Positions 1 through 12,189 of a DNA stretch of 64,000 bases are shown one piece after another (the first letter of the stretch is position 1; the number at the start of each line of letters is the position of its first letter). The notes under the pieces are model-generated. The model was not told the origin of the DNA. It saw only the letters and a list, made by a program, of their open reading frames with translations, and ran no database searches. This DNA comes from Wurfbainia villosa (Eukaryota; Streptophyta; Magnoliopsida; Zingiberales; Zingiberaceae), in NCBI GenBank assembly GCA_025175895.1, contig JAKLTH010000227.1:1591501-1655500 (forward strand), in the 5' to 3' direction. Both the position numbers and the translations under genes were made by a program.

Positions 1-1344
1 ATTAGGAGTTAGATCCACCTACTACCAAGGTATGAACCAGTCCACCAACACCAATGCACCAACCCCTCTTTCTCGCCTATGCATTGATGGATGCAGCCAT
101 AAAAGTGTGGATCACTTTCCTTATATATATATATATATTATCATAAAAAATATTTAAATTTTTATCGATTAATTTTTAAAAATGATTGATCATATTTCAT
201 AGATCTTTGAGATATCTCATTAATAATTAAATCGAATAAAATCGAAGTCTAAATAATCATTATTGACCATCAAAAGATAAATCAAAAAAATATTTTTTTT
301 ACAATTCAGCTCGAACTTTGTAGTTGTATTATCTTTGAATGACGGTTCAATATCGAAATTATAGTTCGCTCACTGGACAAACTTCTAAGCTCTAGAATTG
401 TCCGAATGATTTTTTTTAAATTCGTCATCAAATAATATCGTAACGAAAAATCAAATTTTATTTTTCTATAGAATTATTCTCTATTTGTATCGCTGCACCG
501 TGCGGGGGCCACTTTCCTCATCGTCAGTGAGCTTTCAAATCCTCTCCTAATTTTCTTGCATGCATTAGAAACATCATTTTAGCCTCCAATACAAAACTTC
601 TTGCATTCTTCCTTTTTAAGAAGAATACGAAGTGAGAAAGAAAAATGGAATCTTATATACAATTTCATACGACTGTTCATTTAAACCTACGTGACCAAAT
701 AACAGTTAAATAGCTAAATTTATTATGTACTTTACTTGTGAATGGTATATTCTATAGATATATACCAAATAGATAATGATACATCGGAGAGTTTGAGTTT
801 CATAACTAATAAATAATATGGTATTCATTCACACAAAAAAAATGTAATGGTTGATTTATTATAAATTTATTATGATGAATCTATTAGTTTTAGATGCTTG
901 TAATATTTAGTTTGTACTCATCAATTGATAGATAAAATCCCCTTCATCCGTTCACTCACCAATGAATCCCTCCTGAAGAAGAAGTCAACCTACCGACGAG
1001 AGCCAACCTATCGCCGGCGACCCTCCTTGCCGGCCGCAACCTCCACCAACCCATTGAGGCTGTTCAACGCTGTGCTGACCCAGGTCTCCACATCGCTCAT
1101 CTGCAATGGGAATGCGATGTTTCGTGCAATGGAAATGTGAGGCGATATATAACTCGAGTCGTTGGCTGATAGATCACAAGGAGCAATATTTAATGTTCTT
1201 GTACAAATTTTTTTTAAAAAAAAAATACGCTTAAAGCCTAATAATACCCACAACTGTAGACAAAAATTAGCAATAGTTGTGATATTTGATTCGCCTTAAT
1301 GCCACTGCTGTCTGTCCAGATTTTACTAACGCCAACTTGATAGT
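1..1344. other. intergenic, no gene seen
   Basis: AT-rich sequence downstream of the tafazzin gene. A short AT dinucleotide run sits near 124-138. The small open frames at 925-1140 (plus) and 1008-1253 (minus) show no recognisable domain and overlap each other on opposite strands, so I do not call them. The last few hundred bases before 1666 probably belong to the 3' untranslated region of the minus-strand acyltransferase gene. Confidence 0.5.
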
Positions 1345-1665
1345 CAAAATGGAAGTCGATTAGGTCCATCAATAAACCTCCCAATCCTCCACTCCGTCCG
1401 TGAACCACGATGAAGAAGAGGCATGATCCTCTGAGAAAGAGCAGCAGCTCTGACTGATAAATTTTCCATTCTGTAAATTAGCCCTTTGCCACTTTTCCAT
1501 TGAGTCCCTCTGCTTATTACCATTTTAACATCTAAATCTTCACACTGATTCGTTTGTTGATTCACCAAAACTTTAATTTGAAGTGGCTAAATAAACAAAA
1601 AATTGTACCGCATGGTGTAAAATGTTTTCAGGCCTTCGGTAGGGCACGGCATCATCTCGAAGGAT

Positions 1666-3269
1666 CTAATGGCACTCATCCATTATCCTACCATTCATAA
1701 ACAGACCTCTAGCAGCAAAACCCATAAGCTCAGATGGATCCATAAAACCACGAACTCTAGAGACAATCCCACGTTCATCATCGACCAGCCTAATCCTAAT
1801 GCTCCGAGAAGAATTGGAATTGAGAGGCTGCTCGAGAACTTGTATTGGATGATCATGTGTTGCTCCATTGGTTGCTCCTGCTGGTTCCTCTAGCATGTTT
1901 TGCATACCAAATGCTTCCCAATCCACCTGCTGCCAAATTCCAGTTGCGCCTTCTCTATTATCTACATCCCTGATTTTTAATTCTTGTTCAGCTGCTAATC
2001 GATCGACTTGAGCTTTTAGCTCTTGGAGTTGATGACCAATCCTCGTCGAGACGGCATCGTATAGGATGCCAGTGGAGATATGTTGGGGATCATCCTTATA
2101 CATGACCAAATCGTCGAGGAAAAGTGGATCCCCTATGAGCACTGTGACCTGCTTGTAAATCGAGTTTCCTAATTCAACAAAGCATTCAAATATGCAGTGA
2201 ACTAAAAGTATAAGAAAAGCAATGAACGATAATTAAGTGTTGCATAAAGGAAACAGTAACATACATTTTTCCCTATCTTAGGAAAATGCGTTCCGATAGG
2301 CATGATTTCTTGCATTCCAGTGTGGACAAAGGGAATAACGATAGGAGTTGTATCTGCATCTATCACTAATCTGAGAAAACAGGAATATAAGGAAGGTTAA
2401 ATCGACAAATTGCTGAATCGATACAGTATATTACTGAATCTCTTCTTGAATTCTTTTTAGCATTCGCTCTGCCACTTGGTCCCTGGCTTGGGTCATTGAA
2501 AATAAAAGGCAAATAAGTTGGCCCTCCAGGAAATTGGATTCCTTTCCGTGGAAACCAACAAAGTCAGCCCAAGTAAGCAAGGTTTTATTCTAATCTCTTC
2601 AACTCATCTAACTACAAAACTCATGTTCATATCATCCTACTCTACTTTCTCTCTTTATAACATCCATAGACTTACACTTAATTGCCCTCTGATAGTGATT
2701 TTTCTAATAATTTCACATGCCTTTCTTAGTTTTTTTAATTGCTAGTAAACTAACAGCAAAAATAATTGGCCAATGCCACTATCAGAAATATTACTGTATG
2801 TGTCACGTAACACTCAGACACTAGAGATCTTCTTGAACCCATGTTCAAATGTTTGAGTTCAACAACAACATAATACCGTGTTGCACACTCACACTTGCGT
2901 TCGAATAACATAGGTGTAGTCCTGTGATAAGCATAATTTAGCTACAATGTCTACATGCTCCAGCCTTGCGATTATTCAGGCTCATATCAAGATTTAAAAA
3001 AAAATGCTTCATGTCATATCTTACCTTCCAACCCCTCTCTTAGCATCACCCATAGTTCTACCTCCATCCCGAGAGCGACTTCCTTCAGGAAATATATGGA
3101 GCCATCCACCATTGTTCAACTTGGATAGAGCACTATCCATTCCCTGGGAAAAACAAATACAAGTATTAACTTTGTGGAATAAAATTGAAGAACATAAAAA
3201 ACAATAACTCATGATAAAATTTTAGAAAGATTAAGCAAGAATCCAGATCTATATAGACAAAAAAAAAAC

Positions 3270-3303
<34 letters not shown>

Positions 3304-6300
3304 AGGGAGAGAGTGAGAGAGAGAGAGAGAGAGATCCAATGTCAATGGAACAAGAAACCTGCTAGCTAGAGCAAAGAACCTTTTAAAGCAGTAGTGGTGG
3401 AAAAAAATCAAATATGGTCGAAAAGACCTTGCATATTGGATTAAGCATGCAACGCATAAGACATAATGAAGTATCAATCAAAGAAAGAATCAAGGGAAAC
3501 ATCCAAAACAACAGCGTAGGCACTTCTCATACCTCCATGCCCATGAAAAATTAGAGCAAAGAAATAAGGCATAGTACCAGCAAAACCAAGTTTCATAGAG
3601 AAGGAACACCTATAATCCACCTTTGAGTTATTTCAACATTCTTGATTAGAAATACTTAGCTAAAGTAATTACAAATTTGAAATTTCATCTTGCTGTTGTG
3701 ATAGACATGTGAATAAGAAAATATACTTCGATAACAAAAGTGTTATTTAAACAAGGGAATTATAGCCAGTAACATCCAGATGGACATTAACTGTGAAATG
3801 TTTAGATTAAGGTACACACAATACAAGTGCCTTCCAATTTAAATAAACCTTAATTCATAGCTAAACAATCTGATGGAAGCAATAATAGCATTGTGTACCT
3901 TCTGATAAACACCATCACCACGTGAAACTGGTAGAACCTTGAGACAATGGAAAAATGCAGACATCAATGGATTCCTAAAACAACGATCAGTTGCACAGAG
4001 AGTCCATCTTAGATCATGAGCATTCAACAAACTACTTGGTGGAAGCAAGGAAGCTATCACGAGTGGATCATCAACAGCTGCAACATGATTGCTAACCTGG
4101 GAAAAATGAAAAGTTAAAATGGCAACTGTTGTATTCTAATATTCACATATAAACTAATAGACAAGGCTCAATGACAATGACATCATACAACAATCAATTC
4201 GAAAACACGTTAAAAAAGCAATGGCGGTAACCGCTGAAAAGTCAATCAAAGTAGTTTTTGAAGAAACAAAAAAAAAAAAAAAAACCTGGTAAGGATCTTT
4301 TAATGGTGAAAGTCAAAAACAAAGAATATGAATGGATTCTTAAGAGCACCATGAACACAATAGCTGTCTCATATTGTCATTTTAACCATTAGAAAGGTGA
4401 TCAAGATGATTTTGAGATAACACCTTTATGTTTTCTTATATACCAATATATTGATGGTCTTGCCGTGGTCAAAATGAAAATTTGCATTTGCAAAACAATA
4501 AGACCACTTATAATAGAACAAGGTTCATCACATGGAGGTCTACAAAGGAATATCATAGTTAATCTAAAAAGAACATACATAAGTGAGTCAAAAAGCAGTA
4601 AATTCGTTAAAGTGGATTTAGAAATTGGTTATGACATACCGTTAGTAGGGGCTTGCCTTCAGGTCTTTGCTTTAAAGCCTGTTGTAATTTTTCCACACCA
4701 TATATCTGCATCCCAGGAGACAAAATACCATGAAAGATAAATGATTATAAGGTTTCAGGAAAAATTTAATCAAGCTAAACCGTACCTGAACATGATTAAG
4801 GCCATGCATAAATACATAACAAGCATTACCAATAACAGGGACAGCCAAAGCTTGAATCATACGAACTAAGATTGATTCATCATTGACGGCTTTGCCAACT
4901 GCAGTTGAATTGGAGAACAAGCTAGTAATTGTTCCCTTATCGTTGCTCTCAACAAGCCATATCATGTTTTGAGAAGAATACATAACAAATGAAAGAGAAG
5001 TATATAAGGCAAATAATATCCACCAGTTGGTTATATGTACTACAAAGTACTAACAAGACACAACTTTACCTAGGCTTTGTTTAACTGAGCAGCCAGCAAG
5101 GAGAACAGAGAAGATACAAAAAGAGAAAGAAAGTACCAACCATTGATCTAGTTTAATTTTTCCAACATGTGGTTTACCTTGGGATGATGGGAAACTACTT
5201 TAGTGTCCAGAATATTCCTGTATACTTAGGGGAACATTAGAGGGATAGAAATCTAAATTTACTATAATCACATCAACAATCTTAATCCAATGAAAGATGA
5301 CGATGGTTCAATCAACACCAAGGATAAGATGTATGAGGAAAACTCGTCCCCACGGGGATGGCGTGGTGGCTAAGACACGGCGGTGCTTACAGAATTGGCA
5401 TGAGTCGATTCCGGATGAGGTCTGACACAGGCGGGGGCAGCGGGACGGCGCTAAAAACCTTCCATGCATGAGGCTAGGATAGAGGGGGCAGAGAGAATCG
5501 AAGGAGAAGGGGGAATTCGTAAACAAAAGAGGAATACCTCTTAGTTTAAACGAAAAGAAATATTATTAATCAAAACTGAATATCTTACAAGAGCCTAAAC
5601 CTATGTTTAAATAGACTTAGAAAGAGAATGTTTCTTGATGCTAAAAAAAATAAACTAACTTTAACAAAAATTTCTTAACAAGTAAAAAGGTAAAAAAATA
5701 AAAATAAAAAGACTAAGTCAAAAATTTCTTAACGAAACCGAAAAGCAAATATCAAAATTTTAAAACTAAAAAAAATTAAATTAAATGAAAATTAGTAATA
5801 AATAAATTTAATAATAAAATATTAATGATATTCTAAAAAAATAACCGAAAATTAAAATTAAATGAAAATTCGAAATAAATAAAATTAATAATAAAATATT
5901 AATGAAATTCTAAATAGTGACGGAAAATTAAAATTAAATGAAAATTCGAAATAAATAAAATTAATAATAAAATATTAATGAAATTCTAAATAGCGACGGC
6001 AGTGTATCATACGACCATGGCTTGGTCCATGGTTAGGCCATAGTTCTTGCTGGAGGTCCCATGTCTAGCCATGGAATAATCCACGCTCATGGCAGTGACC
6101 ACGGGTAGGTCGTGGTAGCATCTAGGAACTCTTTTACACCTCGTTCTGATCCAAAATGAAGAATATGCATATCAGGGGGCCATGGAAGTGTTGAAATCCT
6201 TGTTTTGGGGCTCAATTGCCCTTCGTTATGACTTGGAAGAAGGCAAGGTCGCATCACAAGATAAAAGTTGATTAGATTATTGGATGTGCCTACATCAGTC

Positions 6301-9300
6301 ATCCGGGATTGAAAAGAACTCGTCCTCGAGTTCGAACTAGTGTCATCCTCTTCTTTGGCATAAGGACTTATGCTTTCTCTTTCATCCATTAGCTCCATCA
6401 CCAATTGCTTTGCTTTTAAATCCAAAATGTTGCTCGAGAGAAGTAGCAGGACATAGGTGGCTTTCTCTTGTGCGATCATCTCTAAATACCTGGACATAAA
6501 AAGGAAAGGAGAGGTAGAAGGTAGAGGAGTTGAATCCTCTTGTCGAAGTGCTAGTACAATATTTTGTCCTCCAATGTAGGTGCTCGTCGTCATTAACCAA
6601 TCATCTCTCGTTTTGTCTTTGGGCGAGAGATCAAACATTGTCTTGTGGCCATCTTCGCAAAGTACCTCATCATCATCATACTCGTCATAGATGGGATCGC
6701 CAATGACCTTGTCAATGTCATCATCGTAGATGGGGTCTTCAATTTCCTCGTCAATGTCATCATTGTTGTAGACAGAGTCTTTCGTGTTTTCATCATCATC
6801 GTAGAGAGGGTCGTTTGTGTCTTCTTCAATTTCATCACCGTAGATAGAATCCTCAATGTCTTCTTGGAATTGGGTGCTATCAAGGTTATCCTCATCGTAG
6901 ATGAGATCTTCCACATTTTTTTCAATGTCGTCATCGTTATCTTCATCATAGATGGGGTCTTTCATGTCTTCTTTGAACTTGGTGCTCTCAAGGTTGTCCT
7001 CGTCATAGATGGAGTCTCCGTTTTCTTCTTCAATCAAATAATGCTCCTTCATCGTTCGCCCCATTTTGGAAAGAACTCAACCTCGAGTTTGAGTTGGGGT
7101 CATACGACTTCTTGCTTCATTAATCGATCGAGATGACTCCTTGATTGTTCGGGTGTCCTGTCTCAAAGTAGGAAGATGAAATAATGAATGTGTATAGCTA
7201 AGAGGAAGGAAATGATCTTTCATCTTCTCCCAATCAGTAATCTTGGCCTTGCCCTGTTTCTTGCGAGAGTGTCGCAATAGTAACCACCAAGCGAAGGCTT
7301 CTCCCTTAAGCGTCATGGCTACCAACTTTACTTTAGCATGATCGGGAACTTCTTCAAAATAAAAAATCTGTTCGACTTCATCAATCCAATCAAGAATATT
7401 TTCTGCGTGTAATGTGCCAGAAAACTCGGGAAGCTTGATCCGAAAAACAAGGTCTTCATATTGTTCTTCACGATTACGATGATCTTGATGATACAGTTGT
7501 TTAAAATTCGAAGTAGTATATCGATTAAATACCTTATGATTTTTAAGATATAGACGTCGAGATAACTCTCCGACTTGTCTCTGTAGATCCCTGATGGTTT
7601 CTTGGGAATATCGATCCTGGGGTACGACTTCCTCAATCAGAACCTACCGATCACATCCATAACCATGACCATAATAACCATTCATGGATCGCCGAGATAA
7701 CTCCATGATTGGTCTCTGTAGATCGATGAGCTCGCGGGTACTATGATCCTGGAGTGTGACTTTCTCAATCGGAACCTGCCGATCACGACCATAACCATGT
7801 CCTCGTCGACCTTCCATGGAACTAGGGCTCTGATACCAACTGACGCAGGCGGGGGCAGCAAGATGGCGCTAAAAACCTTCCATGTGTGAGGTTAGAATAG
7901 AGGGGGCAAAAAGAATCGAAGGAGAAGGAGGAATTCGTAAACAAAAGAGGGACACCTCTTAGTTTAAACGAAAAGAAATATTATTAATCAAAACTGAATA
8001 TCTTACAAGAGCCTAAACCTATGTTTGAATAGACTTAGAAAGAGAATGTTTCTTGATGCTAAAAAAAAATAAACTAACTTTAACAAAAATTTCTTAACAA
8101 GTAAAAAATAAAAAAATAAAAAAAAAAGACTAAATCAAAAATTTCTTAACGAAACAGAAAAGCAAATATCAAAATTTTAAAACTAAAAAAAATTAAATTA
8201 AATGAAAATTCGTAATAAATAAATTTAATAATAAAATATTAATGAAATTCTAAAAAATAACCGAAAATTAAAATTAAATGAAAATTCGAAATAAATAAAA
8301 TTAATAATAAAATATTAATGAAATTCTAAATAACGGCGACAGTGTGTCATACGACCATGGCTTGGTCCATGGTTAGGCCGTAGTTTTTACTGGAGGTCCC
8401 GTGTCTAGCCATGGAATAATCCATGCTCGTGGTGGTGACCACGGGTAGGTCGTGGTAGCATCTAGGAACTCCTTTACACCTCGTTCTGATCCAAAATGAA
8501 GAATATGCATATCAGGGGCCATGAAAGTGTTGAAATCCTTGTTTTGGGGCTCAATTGCTCTTTGTCATGACTTAGAAGAAGGCAAGGTCGCATCACAAGA
8601 TAAAAGTTGATTAGATTGTTGGATGTGCCTGCATCAAGGTCTAAAGCTCTTTCCTAGATTCAGATGACCCCCACATGTTTTGACCATCACGTCAAGGCCC
8701 ATAGGGTCCTCCGTGATTTACCTCCCTCACAATGACCGTGGGATAGGCCGGTGGGGACCGCTAGGTTGGCGGTTCCAACCTTTGCAAGATGAGGAAAACT
8801 CAAGGTGTCGCATGAAAAGAACAAAAGTTTGTGGCATCGCAAAAAGTTGTATATGCCCAAAACTAAAGTTTGTCAAAGTTATCCTATCCATATGTGGTGT
8901 AGTTCAACCCAAACAGAGGGGCATTTTAATCTTTTGATTCATGCTTTCCATTCACTCCATTTCCATCATCGAAATTAAAACATAAAGGCATGTGGTTATT
9001 CCACACATTATCTCAATATTCGACTGTTTTTCAATTCTAGATATCCCCCTAACTTATATTAACATTTTTTAATGGTAGCCCCATTTGAGGGACAAAGAAC
9101 TTGTAATAAATATGAAGGACAATTTGCTCAATCTAGCACTACAAATCAGACAGAATGAAAATGTAAGCATCTCTGAATCTTTTTACAATTTCATACTAGA
9201 ATACTTAGATAAGTTACACACTAATTGAGCATGAAACATCAGTTAAAATGACTATGATAGAGGAAATAGTTAAGAAAATTATAGCCTTGTGATTGGAAAT

Positions 9301-10229
9301 ACTAACGAAGATAAAAAAAAATTGAACTTGGATGCAACAGTTCCTTATGTCATTTTTATCCAAACATTCTAGAGAAAAGGATTTTATATTTACAATCCAT
9401 GAGTGGGACAACCATGTTAAGAAATCATTGCTCCATTTATGAAAATCTTTATTTTACCTCAAAAATGGAGAACAGTAATTAAAGTGAATCGTCAAAAACC
9501 TCAATGCCTTGGAAAAAGAAAAACAATTTACTCACAGATGAGGTAGTTTCAAAATACAATCTTAAAATAAATTATACCTCTACTTCTTTCAAGCATGTCA
9601 TGATTAACAAAACAAACAATACCTTTTATTAAATGGCATGGACATTTAAACACTTGTCTTCTGTCACTAATATTTATATCCATCAACAACACGATTGAAG
9701 GAACAAGAAAATAATATATTCAAGTAGGCAACCATAGACAACCCCAAAGGTGAATCAACCAGGGGGGAAGGCCATCTATCTAATATCCAAAAAAATAAAA
9801 GATCATTGTCCGCGGAGGTCGGCTTAGGAACACGAGGTACCCTCAATTCATAGCATTCAAGATTTTCTTTATCTTTTTTGTAATATCACAAATAGCTTCA
9901 CAAACAAGGTAGACAAACAACAGAACCACAAGAAAGATAATAATAACAATAATAGACACATTAAAGAAGGTTGCAACTTACAAAAGCAAACCTTTTTTGC
10001 GATAAAACCTCATCGACGAGGTTGGAGTGTCAGGAGACGGATTCACCACCCACATGTTCCGGAGGCGGTGGATCCAGCGCTTTACGGGGCTCGAGTAGTC
10101 CGACTCCACAAGCCGATGCCGGCGCCGATCCACCGCCACACGGAATCGGTTCCGGATGCGCAGTTGCAGCTCCCGAACTTGGTCCCTCCAGGGACCAGCC
10201 CCGCGCTCCATCCACTCCCCCGCCCTCAT
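1666..10229 (-). CDS. TAZ: tafazzin-type phospholipid acyltransferase, 7 exons
   Basis: Membrane glycerophospholipid acyltransferase of the tafazzin family; family members remodel mitochondrial cardiolipin or related lysophospholipids. Exons on minus: 10229-9992, 4898-4786, 4705-4640, 4096-3899, 3143-3025, 2370-2265, 2148-1666. Every junction is GT/AG, the phases join, and the product is 440 aa. The acyltransferase HX4D motif is in NHVAAVDD (about residues 142-149). The substrate motif FPEGSR is at about 223-228, followed by SRDGG. Exon 1 (ending FYRKK) joins exon 2 (VGKAVND...VRMIQALAVPVIGNAC), as in the long plant tafazzins such as Arabidopsis At3g05510 (remembered). The C-terminal plant extension ends in FAARGLFMNGR. 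The start could instead be the ATG at 10211 (434 aa) or one at 10256. Intron 1 is 5.1 kb and carries nested transposons. The family call is firm; the exact substrate is not. Confidence 0.88.
3272..3333. repeat. (GT)n(GA)n compound microsatellite in tafazzin intron
   Basis: A run of GT dinucleotides followed by GA dinucleotides, between exons 4 and 5 of the minus-strand acyltransferase gene. It is a likely polymorphic marker and has no coding meaning. Confidence 0.9.
5423..6297 (-). repeat. 3' LTR of the gag-only element (875 bp)
   Basis: Matches 7841-8636 closely. It is about 79 bp longer because an AT-rich block (ATTAAAATTAAATGAAAATTC...) is tandemly duplicated around 5860-5995. This is the 3' LTR in the element's own minus orientation. 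Confidence 0.85.
6298..7064 (-). pseudogene. acidic repeat ORF inside the gag-only element
   Basis: The open frame runs from ATG at 7064 leftwards and stops at 6087, inside the 3' LTR. The N-terminal half is extremely acidic and carries about eight degenerate copies of a motif like D-x-[IVL]-Y-[DN]-[DE] (for example DPIYDEDN, DSIYGDE, DPLYDDD) spaced roughly 15-20 residues apart. The rest resembles ordinary degraded retroelement sequence. No function is known to me. The reading frame may simply be kept open by a GAT/GAA-rich tandem repeat. Confidence 0.5.
7077..7640 (-). pseudogene. gag fragment of the LTR element
   Basis: Translation on minus across two frames gives DWIDEVEQIFYFEEVPD, then KLVAMTLKGEAFAWW and DWEKMKDHFLP. 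This is the usual gag capsid pattern of Ty3/gypsy-type elements. The frame is interrupted (7077-7325 and 7328-7636 lie in different frames) and the zinc knuckle and all of pol are missing. A dead or trans-dependent gag is the simplest reading. Confidence 0.7.
7841..8636 (-). repeat. 5' LTR of the gag-only element (796 bp)
   Basis: Partner of 5423-6297. In the element's minus orientation this is the 5' LTR, because the primer-binding site (TGGTATCAGAGCC on minus) abuts its inner edge at about 7828-7840. Confidence 0.85.
8802..9991. other. distal part of tafazzin intron 1, no further feature seen
   Basis: AT-rich intron sequence between the SINE and exon 1. The splice donor of exon 1 lies at 9991-9990 on minus (AAAG|GTTTGC). 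No coding or structural feature is convincing here. Confidence 0.6.
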
Positions 10230-11609
10230 AGGTAATCGTCCCGTTCGGAAGAACAAAGACAGGCAGCTGCTACTATTTCGATGGCCGATCGATAAACGTT
10301 CCGAAGGCCAAAAAGGGGAAGGACAGCTCCTTAAGACTAGGGTTTTACCGAATCAAGGCAACGCGGAACAGAAGAGGGAAGAAGGAACGGACGTTGTTAA
10401 GGAGAAGAGATGGCAGTGGTTTCCAGAAGCCACCGTGGAGCTCGGGATCGAACCGGAATCGAGCATAATCTCCGGGTCATCAAAAGACAAATAGAGGGGC
10501 CACCACGCCGAGAGTGGGCAGTTGATTTGGAGGGGCCTTCGATCGGATGAGAGGCCACTTCGGGGAAGCGAAATAAACGTCTTGAAGACGGTCAAGACAA
10601 TTTTATTATTATTATTTTATTTTTATTTTTTTTTAAGATTGAACCGTCAATTTAACGATCGATCTATTTTATAATCATTATGGAAGAGATAAATTATAAA
10701 GAATTCTATGATCTTGACATGACGATCAAGATGCATGGAAATTATTTTAATTCAAAAAAAGATTTTAAATTTTCTTCAAAATCGATCCGTATCATTTTTA
10801 TAAATATCGTCATGTTTTAACTACCACGTCATTTCCATAAAAAATAACAATTTATATCATTTTTACAAATATCTTAGCCAAATATGTCATTCTCATGGAA
10901 ATGACAATTTACTTTGAAGGAAGGAACGTAAAAAGAAAGAATAAGGAATCATTTTCACACTTATTTATTTTCTGAAATACTCTTATTTATTTATTTAATC
11001 AAAAATTTAACATTTTTTTATCGAACTAAAAAATATTAAAATTATTTATAATTATGTTCTCCAATATCTAATGGTTTTGATATTAAAAAAAATACTAATA
11101 ACATTTTAAAAATAACTCAAAAGATTTATAGCTCAATTAAGGAGTATAACTTTTGTTTTTATAAATAAGAAAAGAAATTAACTTTTACTTATACCACTAT
11201 GAACCATTAAAATAAAAAAAATTATCACTGATAAATATTACTTAAAAATAACCAACAATTATTACAAAATGATCACTGCTAAAAACATACTACTAACTAA
11301 AATATTAAACTGACTTTTATTTCCTAATTATAATCCTATACTTTAAACTCCTCTATAATACCTTCCGTATCTATTCAAATCTTTCGCTTTGAATCATATT
11401 CTATTGCCTCGTTAAATTGATGAAGTAATCTCAGAGGAACAAAAAACAATTGATCAAGATAAAAATGATGATAGAAATTAAGGAGAGCTAAACTTACAAC
11501 AAAATTCCCCGTCACGTGAAGAAATGTGAGAGCAATAATCATAAGAGCAACCGAAGAAGAGAAAAAAAAGGAATTGACATAAGAGAAAAAGAAGAATTGA
11601 CGGAGCAAC
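10230..11609. other. tafazzin 5' flank and intergenic DNA
   Basis: 10230 to about 10580 is GC-rich on minus and probably holds the 5' untranslated region and promoter of the acyltransferase gene. The overlapping open frames here run on both strands and share no motif. From about 10600 on the sequence is AT-rich with no gene. Confidence 0.5.
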
Positions 11610-11868
11610 TTAAGGGCATCTGCAACCCATATTAATAGGTGTTATAACACTATTTTCTATTAATATGCATTGTGAAGGGGTGTTATAATACCCCTCCACT
11701 TGAACACGATCAAGACAATGAACGCATTCAAATGGAATGTGGGGTGGCCCAGCCTGGCTGGCCTACCCCATTTGTATTTTTTTTTATTTTTTAATTATAT
11801 TTATATTTTTTAATTATTTTTTATGAGTTGGAAGATGTTATAATATGTGAGCATTGTAGATGCTCTAA
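11610..11868. mobile_element. Tourist-like (PIF/Harbinger) MITE, 253 bp
   Basis: The element occupies 11613-11865. Inverted termini read GGGCATCTGCAACCC on the left and, inverted, GAGCATCTACAATGC on the right. It is flanked by the trinucleotide TAA on both sides (11610-11612 and 11866-11868), the usual PIF/Harbinger target duplication. It has no coding capacity. The termini-plus-TAA pattern is seen directly; the superfamily name is inferred. Confidence 0.72.
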
Positions 11869-12012
11869 GAAATCGATGAGTGAGAAGGAGGTATTTGTCC
11901 CTGTGAAAGAATTTAGTGATTAGTATATGTAAATATTGTACCAGAAAATAATGGATCAATTCTTTACAAATATAAGAGTATCATCCTTTCATACGTTAAT
12001 TATTAGTCTCAA

Positions 12013-12105
12013 GGGTCAAAAGTTTATTGTGATTTACCTCCCTTATGATTGTCTAAAGACAGACTGGTAGGAATCACTAAATTAATGAATTCTAATCTTT
12101 TCTTG
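12013..12105 (+). repeat. SINE 3'-end fragment
   Basis: Matches the 3' half of the tRNA-derived SINE (GTGATTTACCTCCCTTATGA and the following bases line up with 8700-8788). The 5' tRNA-like half is missing. Confidence 0.55.
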
Positions 12106-12189
12106 CGAAAGAGGTATTTAAGCAATTTCTTTTTTTTTTTACTTATCTTTCCCACATCTCTTTTAGAAGGGAGCAACGTAAGAAATCGA

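Larger units (their letters stand above)
5423..8636 (-). mobile_element. gag-only LTR retrotransposon inserted in the SINE
   Basis: A 3214-bp element with direct repeats at 5423-6297 and 7841-8636 and a 1543-bp interior. It starts TGACACAGG, ends GCATCA on plus, and is flanked by a 5-bp target duplication AGGTC (5418-5422 and 8637-8641). On minus, the base next to the 7841 repeat begins a primer-binding site, TGGTATCAGAGCC, complementary to initiator tRNA-Met, so the element reads right to left. The interior encodes only gag-like sequence. No protease, reverse transcriptase or integrase is present, so it depends on a partner. The gag fragment (FAWWLLLRHSRKKQGK) looks Ty3/gypsy-like; that assignment is tentative. 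Confidence 0.88.
5333..8801 (+). mobile_element. tRNA-derived SINE (copy 1), split by an LTR retrotransposon
   Basis: The SINE body is 5346-5422 plus 8642-8788, about 224 bp once the inserted LTR element is removed. It is flanked by a perfect 13-bp target duplication, ATGAGGAAAACTC, at 5333-5345 and 8789-8801. The 5' half has pol III promoter-like boxes: an A box near 5359 (TGGCGTGGTGG) and a B box at 5402-5412 (GAGTCGATTCC), spaced as in tRNA-derived SINEs. The 3' half includes TAGGGTCCTCCGTGATTTA. Related copies lie at 14584-14807 and 55343-55572, all on plus, with 3' fragments near 12013 and possibly 56800. It sits antisense in intron 1 of the acyltransferase gene. I know no family name for it. 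Confidence 0.8.

Noticed and set aside
5346..5422. tRNA gene suggested by A- and B-box-like sequence
   Set aside because: No cloverleaf can be formed and the unit is followed by a SINE body with target duplications, so it is a tRNA-derived SINE head.
6645..7136. Hydrophobic 163-aa plus-strand frame (Ile/Val/Phe-rich)
   Set aside because: It is the complement of the acidic Asp/Glu repeat; complementing GAT/GAA codons gives Ile/Phe/Val by necessity.
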